Positions 11,037-22,970 of a stretch of DNA of 64,000 nucleotides are shown here, one piece after another (the first letter of the stretch is position 1; every line of letters starts with the position of its first letter). A program made the translations under genes and the position numbers. The stretch comes from Corylus avellana (taxonomy: Eukaryota > Streptophyta > Magnoliopsida > Fagales > Betulaceae), in the NCBI RefSeq assembly GCF_901000735.1, contig NC_081544.1:34609235-34673234 (forward strand). Reading direction: 5' to 3'. Below the pieces are notes generated by a model. The model saw only the letters and a list, made by a program, of their open reading frames with translations. It made no database searches and was not told the origin of the DNA.

Positions 11037-12860
11037 TTTGTTAGAATGCTTAATTGAACAAAAAGAAAACAGATCTTAGTTTTATTGTAAAATCCATTCT
11101 TGTGGACTGAGTAGTCTGTTGGGGACCTAAGCAAGATCTAAAACTCTACGATTCAACCGCTAGAAATTGATATCAAGCCCTTATACTTGCAAAGGTGGAT
11201 ATGAGTTGCTTGGCTTTGTCTCGTAATAGAGCAGACACTCAACACGAAATAATGAATTAAAGAGAATGGGTTTGAAACGTTTAATTAAATTAGTTGGGGC
11301 TAGAGTTGACCTATAAAGTTTTATACATTGACCTCAACACGATCTGAACTCGACATGCGACATTTATGAGTAACAATTTTTGACATGATTCACGAACCCG
11401 ACATGAACTAACACAAAATTAGCGAGTTAAACTTGAGAGGTCCGGCCTAATTAATTAAGTGAGTTGAGTTATGATTAACTAATATAGTTTTACATCAATA
11501 TTTTGACACATTTCAAACCTAACACGCAAGCACGAATTGCAACCTATAGTCATATATTACAAATATGTGTCCAAAGGAGAAATGTTATTCTCACAAAAAA
11601 GTGGATAAAGTATGCTTTGCTTTGGAGCCCTTTGGCCAACAAGGCCACAATTCTGGTCGCGCATTGTTTTGTCAAAAGGCAGATCGAACATGCCTATGCA
11701 GATTGAGAGAGAAATAAAGTAACAGTTCAATAAATTGATCGCTAAGGAGAAGAATTTGGCATAAAACTGAAGCTAAAGTTTACAACAAATTAAAACAAAG
11801 AAATAAAGAATACTTGCAATTATGGCCTTCAAGCTGGTAAGTATATTAATTCTTCATTGTTGAAAAACTTCCTTCTAAATTAACCTATAAATCGGAGAGT
11901 TGTCTCTCCTTGTCTTTCTTTGCTCAACGCTGACCCGTGAGGAGGCTCTACCTTCCTCCCTCCATGAATGTGTCAAACGCTATTTATCCCATCACTATTT
12001 CAATAGGTTGATGTGGCATTACGAGTTCATCATCAAATTTTTATTTTTTAATTTTTAACAATGATTGGACTAAGGATAGATTGATAACATACTGAGATAG
12101 TACTGGTGTGATATATAAGATTCCTCGTATATATGATATATTAACATATATGCGGCAAAATGATTCTACAATGTTACTAATTTAGGAGAAAGCGAATTTA
12201 TTGCACATGCTTGAAAGACATATTGGATTACATGATATTTTATTCTGCCATTCATACAAACTAATCTAGCTATCTTACGTTATGTTATATTTCCTCCTTT
12301 TAACTCCTTATAAAGAATTGCTTTGAAGATGAAAGAATGGGAGAGGGTGGTAAGTTCTAAATTTATTTGATATCATGGCTGCATAAATTAATCCATTTAT
12401 TGAGGTGCCTTATTAAATCTCTTTTAACATTTTTTTTTTTCTTCATATAACACAGTAGTTCATGATCTTTCTAGTAGAGCCTCTCCAGCAAGAGTAACTA
12501 CTTTAGCCGCTCAAAATACACTTTTTTTTTAAAAAAAAAAAAAAATTATAATTATTTTATCCAATAGTTTTTCAATACAAACTTCAGCAGATTATCTATT
12601 TCACTCTTTACTTTCTTTAAAGTATTATTTTTCAATAATTTATTTATTATTTTTTAACCCCATATTTTTCTTGCCTCTCTCTCGCCTCTCTCACCATACC
12701 AGCGGAAAAAACTCTAGAAACCCAAAATTCTCACAAGCGAAAGCCAGAGGCAACAAATCAAGTTATTTTAAACATCTTCACCCTTTTCTACAATCTCGAA
12801 CTTAGGATCAAATTCAGGAGGATTCGTTGAGGTGTTTTGTGAGTAATGATACAAGTTCCT
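11037..12860. other. Non-coding, repeat-derived sequence in copy A
   Basis: No supported gene. The sequence is AT-rich with short open frames only; the 67-codon frame at 11503-11706 does not resemble a known protein. Poly-T and poly-A runs occur near 12430 and 12523. Copy B carries the same sequence at about 31965-33788. Confidence 0.5.
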
Positions 12861-12980
12861 CTTGTGTTCCTACAATAATGATGTGGCTCTTAAAATCACC
12901 ATTGAGTTTGTGCTTGATCATTATTAAATTTTGATTAAATAGTAATTTTAAGAACCACATCATTATTGGAGGGACACAAG
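12861..12980. repeat. Small MITE, about 120 bp (copy A)
   Basis: The first ~36 bp starting CTTGTGTTCC are an imperfect inverted repeat of the last ~36 bp ending GGGACACAAG, with CAATAATGATGTGG pairing to CCACATCATTATTG. The loop is about 50 bp and non-coding. No clear target duplication was found. The same element occurs at 33789-33908 in copy B. Confidence 0.6.
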
Positions 12981-13648
12981 AAGGATTTATAGAATTACTT
13001 AGTATTTTATGATGTTTGATGATTTAGAATTTGGGTTAAGTTAACCTTAAAACTGGTGTTTTTTGTTCCAAACAGCATGATTAATGATATTAGTTGGTAT
13101 TTATCTGATCAAACAGAATTCTCAATTCATCAAAAAAAAAAAAAAAAAAAAAAAGAAGAAGAAGACAATTAATTGTCATATGTCCTTTATGCATATATAA
13201 GAAGCACATATTAATTAAAAAAATATGTATTTCTCATATATTAAATAGCACGTAACAAATTTATAAGCTAAATTAAATTTCTACGATTTAATTTGGAATA
13301 AATTTCTGTGCCACAAAGAAAAAGAGAAAATCAGTTGTCTAGCTACTTGGTTGCTTTTTTCCCATTTTGTGCCCAAAGCTACGCTTTATCCATGTGAATC
13401 TTAGAGATTTGTATAATTACTGTCTTTTCCTTTTGTTTCCCATGTTCTGCTCCAATCTAAAGGGATCGTGGGTTTGGATTACTCCTTTGAAGTTGGAAAG
13501 TTGGGATTATTCTGGACAAACTTCATCCACTCCTCTTTTATCAATAATTTGGTAAAAGAAAAAAAAGAAAAAAGAAAAAAGAAAAAAGAAAAAAGAAAAA
13601 AAAGGAAGCGAGTCGTGATCATCAATATTACAAACTTTATGAAAATAA

Positions 13649-14569
13649 GGAGAAACTTCACTAAGGCCCCCTGAACTTCCGGCCGATTTTGCAGACCCCC
13701 TCTGAACTTCAAAAACTCTCATTTTGGACCCTTAAACTTCTATTTTCTCTCATTTTAGACCTATATGTTAGTTTTCAATGTTAAATGCCCATTATACCCC
13801 TACCCAGCCCACTTGAAATTCCGAAAATGCCCAAAACTACAGCACCCACCCCAGCCCAAAACGGTGTCGTTTTGGGCATTAGTTTTTTTTTTTTTTTTGG
13901 AAAAAAAAAAAGTGGGGTTGGGAGAAGGATCGGCTTGGCTAAAACGGGTGGCCGGACCACTTATTTATTAAGGGGTGGTCGGAGCCACCCCCGCCGACCA
14001 GTGGTCTCACCCACCCCCATGGCCAGCGGGTGGCCACCCCCTTGGCAAAAAAAAAAAAAAGGGGGGGGGATCGGTGCATTGGGTGGCCTGACCACCCCAT
14101 GGGGTTGGGGTACTCACCATCCCATACTCTCGGCCAAGTGGGGTGGCCGGATTACCTCCCTTGGCCATGGGGTGGTCGAATCCACAGGGTCTCCAGCCAT
14201 TCTTGGTTAAGAATGGGTGGTCCCGCCACCCTATTTTAATAAGGGGTATCGAGCCACCCCGATATTACTTTTTTAAAAATAAATATATATATATTTTGCT
14301 TTTTTTAAAAAAAAAAAAATTAATGCCCAAAACGACGTCGTTTTGGGCTAGGTGAGTTGTAATTTTTAGGGATCCAAAACGGTGTAGTTTTAACAAAGGG
14401 TATAATGGGTATAAAAAAGTCAAACCGTTAAATCTAACGTTGAAAATTGACGGAGGGGTTCAAAGTGAGCGAAAATGAAAGTTTAAGGGTCCAAAATGAG
14501 AGTTTTTGAAGTCTAGGGGGGGTCTGCAAAATCGGCCGGAAGTTCAGGGGGCCTTAGTGAAGTTTCCCC
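13649..14569. mobile_element. Mutator-like non-autonomous element with long TIRs (copy A), 921 bp
   Basis: The left end (GGAGAAACTTCACTAAGG) and right end (CCTTAGTGAAGTTTCCCC) are long inverted repeats of over 100 bp, continuing through a GACCCC/GGGGTC block and a TTTTGGACCC/GGGTCCAAAA block. A 9-bp target duplication, TGAAAATAA, flanks it (13640-13648, 14570-14578), which fits the Mutator superfamily. Further inverted motifs, GCCCAAAACG and CGTTTTGGGC, lie inside. The core (about 13895-14260) is a GC-rich series of GGTGG and CCACC motifs. No transposase is encoded. Confidence 0.8.
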
Positions 14570-14970
14570 TGAAAATAATTACTGATAAGGTTTGTTTAAA
14601 TGGTTGAGAAGAATGTGTTCTTTTAGCATATAAAAAATACATGTTTTCTTAATATATATATCACTAACAGAGTTATAAGGAAATTCTGTTAAAAAAATAA
14701 ATGTTTTTCACATGTTAAGAGACATATGATAATTTTATTTTTATTTTTTGTGAGTCCTTCTGAATTTCTTTTATTCCGGCCGTTTCAAGGGTCTTATCAA
14801 AGTTTTGTATTTGTTTAGAAATGTCAAGAATTTGTTGTTCTGTTTCGGAACGGTCTTGAAGTTTCTTGATCTTATTTTCAAGAGTGAAAATATTCTGTCT
14901 AAGATTATTGTTTTCTCAACGAGGACCCATTCTAATTAATTTGCTTATTATGTTGTTTAACGTCTAACTT

Positions 14971-15155
14971 AGAGTGTGTTTAGATTTGTGATTTCAAAAA
15001 GTAATATTTTGAAATCACATATTAGTTTTTAAATTTCTGCGTTTTCAAATCGTAATTTTTTAAAAACACAATTTCAAGCAATCAATTTTTGGAGATTTGG
15101 TTTAAAATCACTTTTTTTTTTTTAATCTATGAAATCGCAATGCCAAACGAACCCT
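14971..15155. repeat. MITE-like inverted-repeat element (copy A)
   Basis: The start GTGTTTAGATTTGTGATTT and the end AAATCGCAATGCCAAACGA form an imperfect inverted repeat around an AT-rich interior. Related ends occur at 47895-48470 and 59411-59645, so this is a dispersed family in this genome. Copy B holds it at 35873-36051. Confidence 0.5.
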
Positions 15156-15692
15156 TATTATCAGGAGTTTTACCTTCTTCTTTTTTGACATTTTCAATTA
15201 AATTTTTATGATCAGTCTTAAGTCACTCTGTAAGAAACAATAAAAATTTTTTTGAAAAAAAATATATTTTAATTGAATAATAAAAGTTAAAAGCTAAAAT
15301 ACTGAGTTGTGTATAACTAATAGATATTTCGAAAAAATAAGTAACTAAAATAGAGAAAGATAATTTTTTTTAAAAAAAGTAAAATAAAAAATAAATTTGT
15401 CACATTTATATCACATTAAAAAAAAATTGTCACATCATAATTTTTTTCATAATTTTTTTTTGATAAAAAAAGCAAAAAAGCAAAAAAAAAAAAAAATCAT
15501 TTAAAAAGCATGTATCTGAAGTAACTTTTTTTTTTTTTTTTTTTGTAAGAAACTGAAGTAACTTTTGATCTTGTCTTCCATGGACTGGATTTTCTAATTT
15601 TCTAAAGCTAGATGACTCCTTTTTTTCAACAGTAAACCTGCAATTTCTTTAGTCCGAAAACTGTAATTACTTTGTTTTTGCTATAAAGAACA

Positions 15693-15792
15693 NNNNNNNN
15701 NNNNNNNNNNNNNNNNNNNNNNNNNNNNNNNNNNNNNNNNNNNNNNNNNNNNNNNNNNNNNNNNNNNNNNNNNNNNNNNNNNNNNNNNNNNN
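15693..15792. other. Assembly gap, 100 Ns
   Basis: Exactly 100 N bases, the usual placeholder for a join of unknown length. Copy A of the duplicated block ends directly at the gap, and the sequence after the gap is unrelated to what follows the matching point in copy B (36584 onward). Confidence 0.99.
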
Positions 15793-16420
15793 ACAATTAG
15801 GTAGACTTGCGATGGTTGCAAACCATTCTCTCATCTTGTCCCTCATTTTAAAATTATCTGAAATCAAATAATTATGTAATTAAAGACACCAAAGTGTCAT
15901 AATCTTCGGGTGGTTTATAGAAAAGGCTCAGTTAATTGGACTGAAATGCATTTGCTTCATTACTAAATAGGGAAATAAAGAGAAAACAAATACAAGTGAA
16001 GAGGAAGAGACACTTCATTTAATTATCCTCCGTGAAGTTTCACGCAAGATAAGTTAGAAACAAAATTAACCCTGCCCTCTTTAAAGTGGTTGAATCTTTT
16101 GCTAGTTGTTACATTCAACTTGTTTTTAAATCCTTTCCTTCAAATTCAATCTATCTTCTAAGGAAATTATAGTGGACCCAGAAGAAACTTTAGAATCTTT
16201 CCACCACTCATGCAAAGGAAAATTTGACATTTCCACTTCTCTCCTTTAACATAGCTAAACAAAGCGTAAACAGCTAAAAGTTGGAATTTTCCCTAACCAA
16301 ATAAAATTTTAAATTATTCAAAGTTAGCATATATCATTCAACAGTATATAAGAGCATAAACTAAAAGTCAATTAACTTCTACAAGGCAAATGATAGGCAG
16401 CAACGGTTAGGATAGAACTA
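15793..16420. other. 3' flank of the proteasome gene up to the gap
   Basis: AT-rich sequence with no supported gene. On the minus strand, next to the gap, a short frame preceded by an AG acceptor reads FKMRDKMREWFATIASLPNC and runs into the Ns. It could be an exon of something lost in the gap, but I cannot identify it. The usual last ~24 residues of a proteasome beta-2 chain could not be found here. Confidence 0.5.
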
Positions 16421-18559
16421 TTAACCTATCTTCTTGGGAAATGAAAATCCTTGGGAATGGAAATAGGTTCGAGGATTTGGCATGTGGTGGTTTCTCAAGT
16501 ACTCCTTGTGCCCCTAGACCAGCAAGCATAATCAAAATGAGTTACCGGAGCCGGCCAAAACTTAAGAGATGAAAAAAAAAATTCATACAAAAAGAAATTT
16601 GTCATTTAATGGTATGAATTGAAGAACCACAAACCTTAGTTATTACACAAATATCTACATTGCTTCCACTTCCCAAGTCATTGAAAATACCAGAGCAAAT
16701 TGCCTCACACACCAAATTTATTCCTTCTTCCCTCTGCAGAAAAGTTTCTTCGAAAATCATTATGGAACATACAAATATATAATCTCCCAGTAACAAATGA
16801 CCAACACCTGGTTCTCAGAACTATGAACTTCATTTCTTAAAGCAAAACTACAACTGAATTAGAAGAATATTTCCCAAAGTAGACTAAGTCATATAGTTTG
16901 ATCAAGCGATAACAAAAAAAGAAAAGGAATTATTCCACTTAACTCTGGAGAGAGTTAGATAGAGTAAAGTTCAAGTTAAAAGCACCTCCAATCATATAGT
17001 AGAGAGTAGAGAGTAGCTTACTGTCAGCCCTTCATGGTACTTCGATTCAAAAACAGCCATTGCAGCAAGGGAACCAGAACCCATTGTGGCAAATGGCAAA
17101 CTGTCTGTTGATCCATGAGGGTAGATCTGTGCAATGAAATCAATTCAAGAAGTGAAAGTCAGTATCATGCACAACAAGAAAATAATATAAGTTCAGGTGT
17201 TCGTAAATGCAACCCAACTCACAGTGTGCAAATGTGGACCAGTAACATCAACTCCACCAAGCACCAAAGCAGCTTGAACGTGACCTTGGTAGCTGAACAA
17301 GTAACCAAGCAGTTAGGCCTCATTTAAGTCATCATCATTCACTAACACTAACAAGTAGAGTTATATTGCAAGGGACAGCATTGACAGAAAATGAGCTTAC
17401 TTGAAAAGGTGAGATTTCAAAAGTGTAAGAGCTGTGACAACCCTTGATTCTCGACCACCAGTGTGATAGCGATGCAGCTGCAGTTGTGAATTGACCATCT
17501 CTATAAAAAGCACCATCATGCAAAAACAATATTAAATAACTATAACAATTGAAAAGACGTAGTTGGATGTGAGTTAGTGGTAGAAGCATCATAAACAACT
17601 ACATGACGAGTTTTCTTATGGAACACAACTCAAAAATACCTGTTACAGCCTCTGTATCAGCAGCAGTTCCTGCTCCACAGCAATAAATATTAGGTGCCAT
17701 GTAATGAATTTTCTCACAGTTCTTATCACAAACTATTGGCCCTTCGGTGGCTCTTGTGTCTGCCCCTAGAATAACACCATCCTGGGGAAAAGTTGAGAAA
17801 ATTATATTAAAAAGCTGAAAGAAACATGAACTCCACGGGAAATTAGAGTAATTCCAAAATAATTAAGGACCAGTAGAAAAGTCCTAATAATAATTTCACT
17901 GCAACAGAATACCAGATAAAAACAGGCACAGCCACACTCCCCAACCCCCCTTCTTCAAAAAGCAAAAGATTAGATCGTTCAATACCAACCATGATAACCG
18001 AATTGGGAATCAGTGCTCAACTTCATTAGTGCATTGGAGACTTGCAAACGAATTCATAAATGTAGTTTCAAAAGAATAAAAGATCCAAGCATACGAATGA
18101 ACTCACTAGGAAACACGAAACGGGAGCATATAATGCAGCATTTGAAAATCTACACAGTATCCATATTTGCGCATAGGTGTTATTTAATCAATTTCGCTTT
18201 CTAGTCTAGTCTGTAACAGATATGAGCATATAAGGTCCACATCAAATTTAGCTTAATAGTTAAAACCACAAGGTCCACAACCAATGTATCGCATAAATTT
18301 TGATAATTCTTATGTTCCTTCCTAACATTAGCGAATATCAAGTAATTGATAAGGCAATAAACAGATTGATTTCTGAAAAGCCAAAGACTAAGCTTGCCAA
18401 CTATAAATATATTACCTGAAAAATTAGACCGACTATAGTTGTTCCGGTCTTGCGAAAAGACGGTAGCGGAACGCCTTTCTTAGAAAGCATATCATTGCGT
18501 CTACACAAATCGAAGCTGAATCCACCCTTAGGTGGAACCTCCACAGCTGCCTGAGACAT
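16421..18559 (-). CDS. PBB: 20S proteasome subunit beta type-7 (beta-2), 7 exons, C-terminus short
   Basis: Beta-2 carries the trypsin-like active site of the 20S proteasome in cytosol and nucleus. Exons: 18416-18559, 17640-17781, 17401-17500, 17223-17292, 17022-17126, 16635-16733, 16421-16513; all junctions are GT-AG and in frame, giving 250 residues. It opens with [19 protein letters not shown]. The propeptide would be cut before Thr40 ([11 protein letters not shown]), the catalytic nucleophile, and [30 protein letters not shown] and [19 protein letters not shown] follow as in other plant beta-2 chains. Oddity: after [16 protein letters not shown] it reads IG and a stop, whereas plant beta-2 chains I know continue about 20-25 residues as the tail that embraces beta-3. 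The real last exon may lie further downstream or in the gap, or this may be a damaged copy. Confidence 0.88.
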
Positions 18560-19879
18560 TTTCAATTCCACAAACGAACCTACTCATCCAAGAAAGATAA
18601 ACCGCTGAAAGAAATTAACACAGTACAATACCGGAGCTAGGGCTTAAGCACTAACAGAATAATTAACTGAAAAGGAAATAGGCAAAAAATTCGTTTAAAA
18701 AAAGAAAAAGAAAGGAAAATCAAACAGATAGAGCCCTAATTTCACGCTTTTCGACGCTCAACTAGGAATTAGAAATCAGGTACACGTAGCGGTGCGTTTG
18801 GTTGCTCAGAAACGGGATAAGCAAAAGAAAGTGTGATGAAGAACGCAATTTTTTTTTTCTTTGATGTGCTTTCCTTTTTCTCAGCGATCAAACAGTCGGA
18901 GAACTTTACAGAACTTGAATGCTGTATTAAAAATGTTGTGGAAATCACAAGGAATTGGAGACTGGAGAGTACCCGAGAGATCGATGCGCAAAGCCGGTGA
19001 AAGTTTGAGAATGATACAGTCCACGGCCTCAAAGGTTATTTAACAGAGTAATCTTGGAGGGGAAGAAAAGAGTTATAAGGTGGTTTAGAAACGACAGTTT
19101 TCGTATTACATGAACTGTCGTTTGGAGTACATACGGCATACGCACTTTGTGAAAGATAACATTTACGCTAAGCCATACTCTTCGGTCGGCCTATGCAGAC
19201 ATAATTTAGGGCCCATTTTGGGTCAACCCATTTAACTTATGGGCTATTCGCTAAATTAAAACTTTTTTTATATGATTAAAAAATTAAGACCCTAAACTCT
19301 AATTCAAAAAAAAAAAGTACCCTCAATCTTATTTTTACTTGTAAAGATATAATTTCGTTAGTAAAATTCATTTTTCATGTTCAAATTATATAAAATTGCA
19401 TTTTTATGCTCAATAATTTAAAATTTTGTTAATTAAACTGGTTATGTAAATTAGATTGTATCACACACTTATTTAAATAGGTCGTTTAAATGATTCGGGA
19501 TCAAATTAACTTATATAATCTTATACTCATACCTCAATATAATATGAATCCAACAAACAAACAAAAATAGCCACAGCTAGTCTTAACGCCATATAAACCC
19601 GCGTTTATAAGAGGTGGTTGTACATTAAGCATATTCCTTGTTGCGGTGTGCATATTAATTAATGACTATTTGTTAATCAAAAGTAACATAATTTCACACG
19701 AATTCATGTGTGAATCAGTTAATCACATCTGAATCATGTACTGCAATGGGTGTCATCAATACATTATATGGAAACATATTTCCTTAAGAAAACATCAAGG
19801 TTTTGTGACGCGAATTAAGTTTGTGATAATAACACAAAACTTCATTCTAAGTACATATTCATGATCCCAATATGCTTTC

Positions 19880-19924
<45 letters not shown>

Positions 19925-20443
19925 CACAAACCTCAAAATATAAAATACTCACAAAAATATTTAAAACTAATTTTAAATTTATGTCAAAACAAAAGAGAAA
20001 CAGAGAGTAAAACCAAAGAGAAACAGAGAGTATCACACTCCAACAAGGCAACAATATAACTGGAAATAAACTTCTTCAATAATCTGATCGTTGGGTACAG
20101 GGGAGTTACATATATGATACCTACTTATTCAAAGAGAAACATAAATAAAAGAAAACACTCAAGGTTAACATAATATATAGTAGAGTCGTGCATCAAAACA
20201 CCAACGTAAATGAGGGACCTAGGTCCACGAATTGCATATGTTGTCGAAAAGGACTCATGAGCTGAAACTTCATCTTCAACTACATTATTCCATGCACAAT
20301 ATTCTTCATCCCCTGAAACTTCCTCTTCAAAAAAGGTTGGCTTCCTATGCTCCTGACCAACTAATTCTTCATCCCCTGCATCGCATCCATACGCTGTAGT
20401 TTTTCAACGGTTCAGATTTGCATCTCGACGGTTGAAAAGGCGC
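18560..20443. other. Upstream region of the proteasome gene and 3' flank of the P450
   Basis: The right side of the proteasome start holds its presumed 5' UTR and promoter. GGGCCCATTTTGGG and ATGGGCTATT near 19210-19250 resemble the site II (TGGGCY) elements common in plant housekeeping promoters. No convincing gene lies further right. A (TA)n tract is at 19885-19921. Confidence 0.45.
19885..19921. repeat. (TA)n microsatellite
   Basis: About 18 uninterrupted TA units, AT-rich on both sides. Confidence 0.95.
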
Positions 20444-22015
20444 CTAAGCCAAATCCGAGGCGACTAACCTGTGCTTGAGAGTGACAAGCAACCCATGCTT
20501 CATGTAAAGAGTGGTTGTGAATTTGGGATCAACTTGATGACCTTCAACAACCTGAACTTCATACCTCAACAGAATTGAAGCAGCCACCATTTTCATCTGC
20601 ATGTAAGCAAATTTCTTCCCGAGACACAATCTTGGACCGGCATTAAACACAGAATACTTGAAAGGATTCTCGCTCACAAACTTCCCGTCTTTAATCCACC
20701 TCTCTGGCTTAAACTCCAAGCAATCTTTTCCCCAAATGGACTCCATTCTAGCCATTGAGTAAATGCAGTAGTGAACCCGAGCCCCCCTTTTAACCATGTT
20801 ACCATCCGGAAAAACATCGTCTTCCACGACTTCTTTCAGGTCCGTTGGCACCGAAGGGTAAAGCCTTAGAGACTCCGATAATGCTGCTTCTAGATACACC
20901 ATGTTCTTTAGTTCTTCCACTGTAAAAACTACAATATTCTTGCACTTGCGGCAACCCAAAATTCCATTAATCTCGCTGAGAATTCTGCTTTCCGCTTCTG
21001 GGTTCTTGTGTACTAGCCAGAAGAACCATGCCAATGCCACCGAGCTCGTGTCTCGCCCTGCTAATATGAAGCTAATGCAGAAATCTCTGAGAAATTCGTC
21101 GGAAAAATTATTTTTCTTACCTTTTTCAGAGTCTTCAATAAGTCTGGACAAGAGATCACAATGATCATTTAAGCTGCCAAACTTGATTAAATCGTTCTTT
21201 CGAAGTGTCACGGTGTTCTCAGCGAAATCATGCACGCTTTTTATTGCCTCCTTGAGCCGCTTTTCGTATCCTACTCCAAAGTGCCTCATGGGCTTCCACA
21301 CAAAAGGTGGCAGCAAGAATCTGAAAAGGGTCAATTCTGTGGCTTCTTCGAAAGCCTTTGCAAACGGAACTTGAGGTAAATCAAGGGCCAAGCAGCCAGG
21401 ATCAACGCCAAAAGCGGCAATGCAGATGTTGTCAAAAGTAAACCGAAGAAGCACATCTTGGAGATCGAAGCTATGATCATTTGACTCCTCCACAACCTTG
21501 TTGAATAGGTTCAGCAGCTTGTGGTGGACCAAGTTTTGCATGGCTTGAAATGAGTGCTCAACAAAACGGGTTGAATGCATCTCAGAAATCGCAATTCGCC
21601 TTTGCTCCTTCCACAACTCATTGTCAGCATTAAAAATACCATTCCCAAGCAAGTCATGAAATCTCTCTGTGTAGTACTTACCTTTGGGGAAATTCTTGAA
21701 GTTTGTTTTAAGCATATATTCAATGTTGGAAGGATCGGCGGTTACGATTCCATAGGCTCCCCCCATCCACACTCCCCTGAAGTGGAAGGTTCCCCCTGCT
21801 TTGATCAAGGACTCGGTGGTCCAATCATAAATGTTGTTGATATGAAGGAATATCGATGGTATGATCCCCACAACTGGCCATAACACTGGACCCTTAGTGG
21901 TGAGCCTCTCAAGCATACAACGAAGGAGGAGGAGTCCAAGCAGGGATATTGTTACTTCCCAAAAGAAGTGAGAATACAACCATTGAATTGAAGAGAAAAC
22001 AAGCTTTGTCGCCAT
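20444..22015 (-). CDS. Cytochrome P450, CYP86-type fatty-acid hydroxylase, complete (copy B), 523 aa
   Basis: Single-exon P450 of 523 residues. Members of the plant CYP86 clan hydroxylate fatty acids at the omega end in the ER, feeding cutin and suberin synthesis. In order: N-terminal membrane anchor, hinge (KGPVLWPVVG), I-helix oxygen-binding motif AGRDTSS, K-helix ExxR in SESLRLYPSVP, PERW, and the haem loop FNAGPRLCLG with its axial cysteine. The blocks AFGVDPGCL, FILAGRDTSSVALAWFFWL, EDDVFPDG and IWGKDCLEFKPERW match CYP86B and CYP86C proteins as I remember them; which subfamily it belongs to was not resolved. The start is the ATG at 22015; the frame extends 11 codons further but has no ATG there. 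No defect seen. It diverges from SEO copy B; a TA-rich TATA candidate lies about 50 bp upstream. Confidence 0.92.
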   Translation of the reverse strand: MATKLVFSSIQWLYSHFFWEVTISLLGLLLLRCMLERLTTKGPVLWPVVGIIPSIFLHINNIYDWTTESLIKAGGTFHFRGVWMGGAYGIVTADPSNIEYMLKTNFKNFPKGKYYTERFHDLLGNGIFNADNELWKEQRRIAISEMHSTRFVEHSFQAMQNLVHHKLLNLFNKVVEESNDHSFDLQDVLLRFTFDNICIAAFGVDPGCLALDLPQVPFAKAFEEATELTLFRFLLPPFVWKPMRHFGVGYEKRLKEAIKSVHDFAENTVTLRKNDLIKFGSLNDHCDLLSRLIEDSEKGKKNNFSDEFLRDFCISFILAGRDTSSVALAWFFWLVHKNPEAESRILSEINGILGCRKCKNIVVFTVEELKNMVYLEAALSESLRLYPSVPTDLKEVVEDDVFPDGNMVKRGARVHYCIYSMARMESIWGKDCLEFKPERWIKDGKFVSENPFKYSVFNAGPRLCLGKKFAYMQMKMVAASILLRYEVQVVEGHQVDPKFTTTLYMKHGLLVTLKHRLVASDLA

Positions 22016-22936
22016 TGCTATGTCTCTTGTGGTTTGGGAAATTGACAAATTAGTTGATCAATGTATATATATATATATGAGAGAGATATTTTTCATTTTC
22101 CGGTAATTAAGCCAAGAAACAGTAATAGAGTTATAGAGAGGTTGGAAGAAATTAATGGTATATGAATGAAGATAGAGAAAATGGATACTGAAAATCCATT
22201 AGTAGGTGTTTAAGTCGGTGCAGTGCATTGTCCTCCTTTTGGAGAGAGATCCTCTTTAACATTCCTGAATATAAACTTTAAATGCTTGACATATATTCAG
22301 CTAAAATTAAATTGTTTGACCTATGATGCAGTTTTTTTTTATTTTTTATATATATATATTTTTTATGAAGTTATTTTTTATATAGCGGATTGCATGAGTG
22401 AAATTAATTGATTTATATCCCTAGCCATAAGAAGTCATTATTGTCCTACAGGGGAGTCGATTGCTTTGTGCTTCAAGTAGAAAGATGGCTATTTTTTTTT
22501 TTTCCTCTTAGATGAGAGTGAGGAAAGAGAGAATTAATGCAGCCTAAAAGATAGTAGATATCTCCATAGGAACAAGTTCATTAAGATTTTCTGAAATGGT
22601 TAGAGGGTTGCATCAAAAAAAGAAAACGCTACCAAAACGCTACCCACTAAAGAGGCTACTAATTGTGGGTTGCCGTCAACCCATTAGTAGCCCTATTAAA
22701 TTTGGCAAACTCTATGATAAGACGTTTTTCCAATATATATATATATATATAAAGTAGTATAGTTGAGAGTTGCAATCAGCTTAATTTTCATTCGAAAGCT
22801 ACAACTAAAAGAAAGACCCAGCCCAACTCTGAATTAATGGTCATATTACTCGTCTTAATTATCCCATCACAACCCAACCGTCTATGGCTTTTTATAAAGA
22901 TGGTGCTACTCTTGAATTTAATTTACCCAAATTCAG

Positions 22937-22970
<34 letters not shown>

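Noticed and set aside
13785..14355. Overlapping open frames of up to 141 codons on the plus strand
   Set aside because: They arise from the GC-rich GGTGG/CCACC core of a Mutator-like element. Copy B has a different core at the same site and does not keep the frames.
22016..22048. P450 start extended upstream to 22048
   Set aside because: The first codon there is TTG. The first ATG in frame is at 22015.
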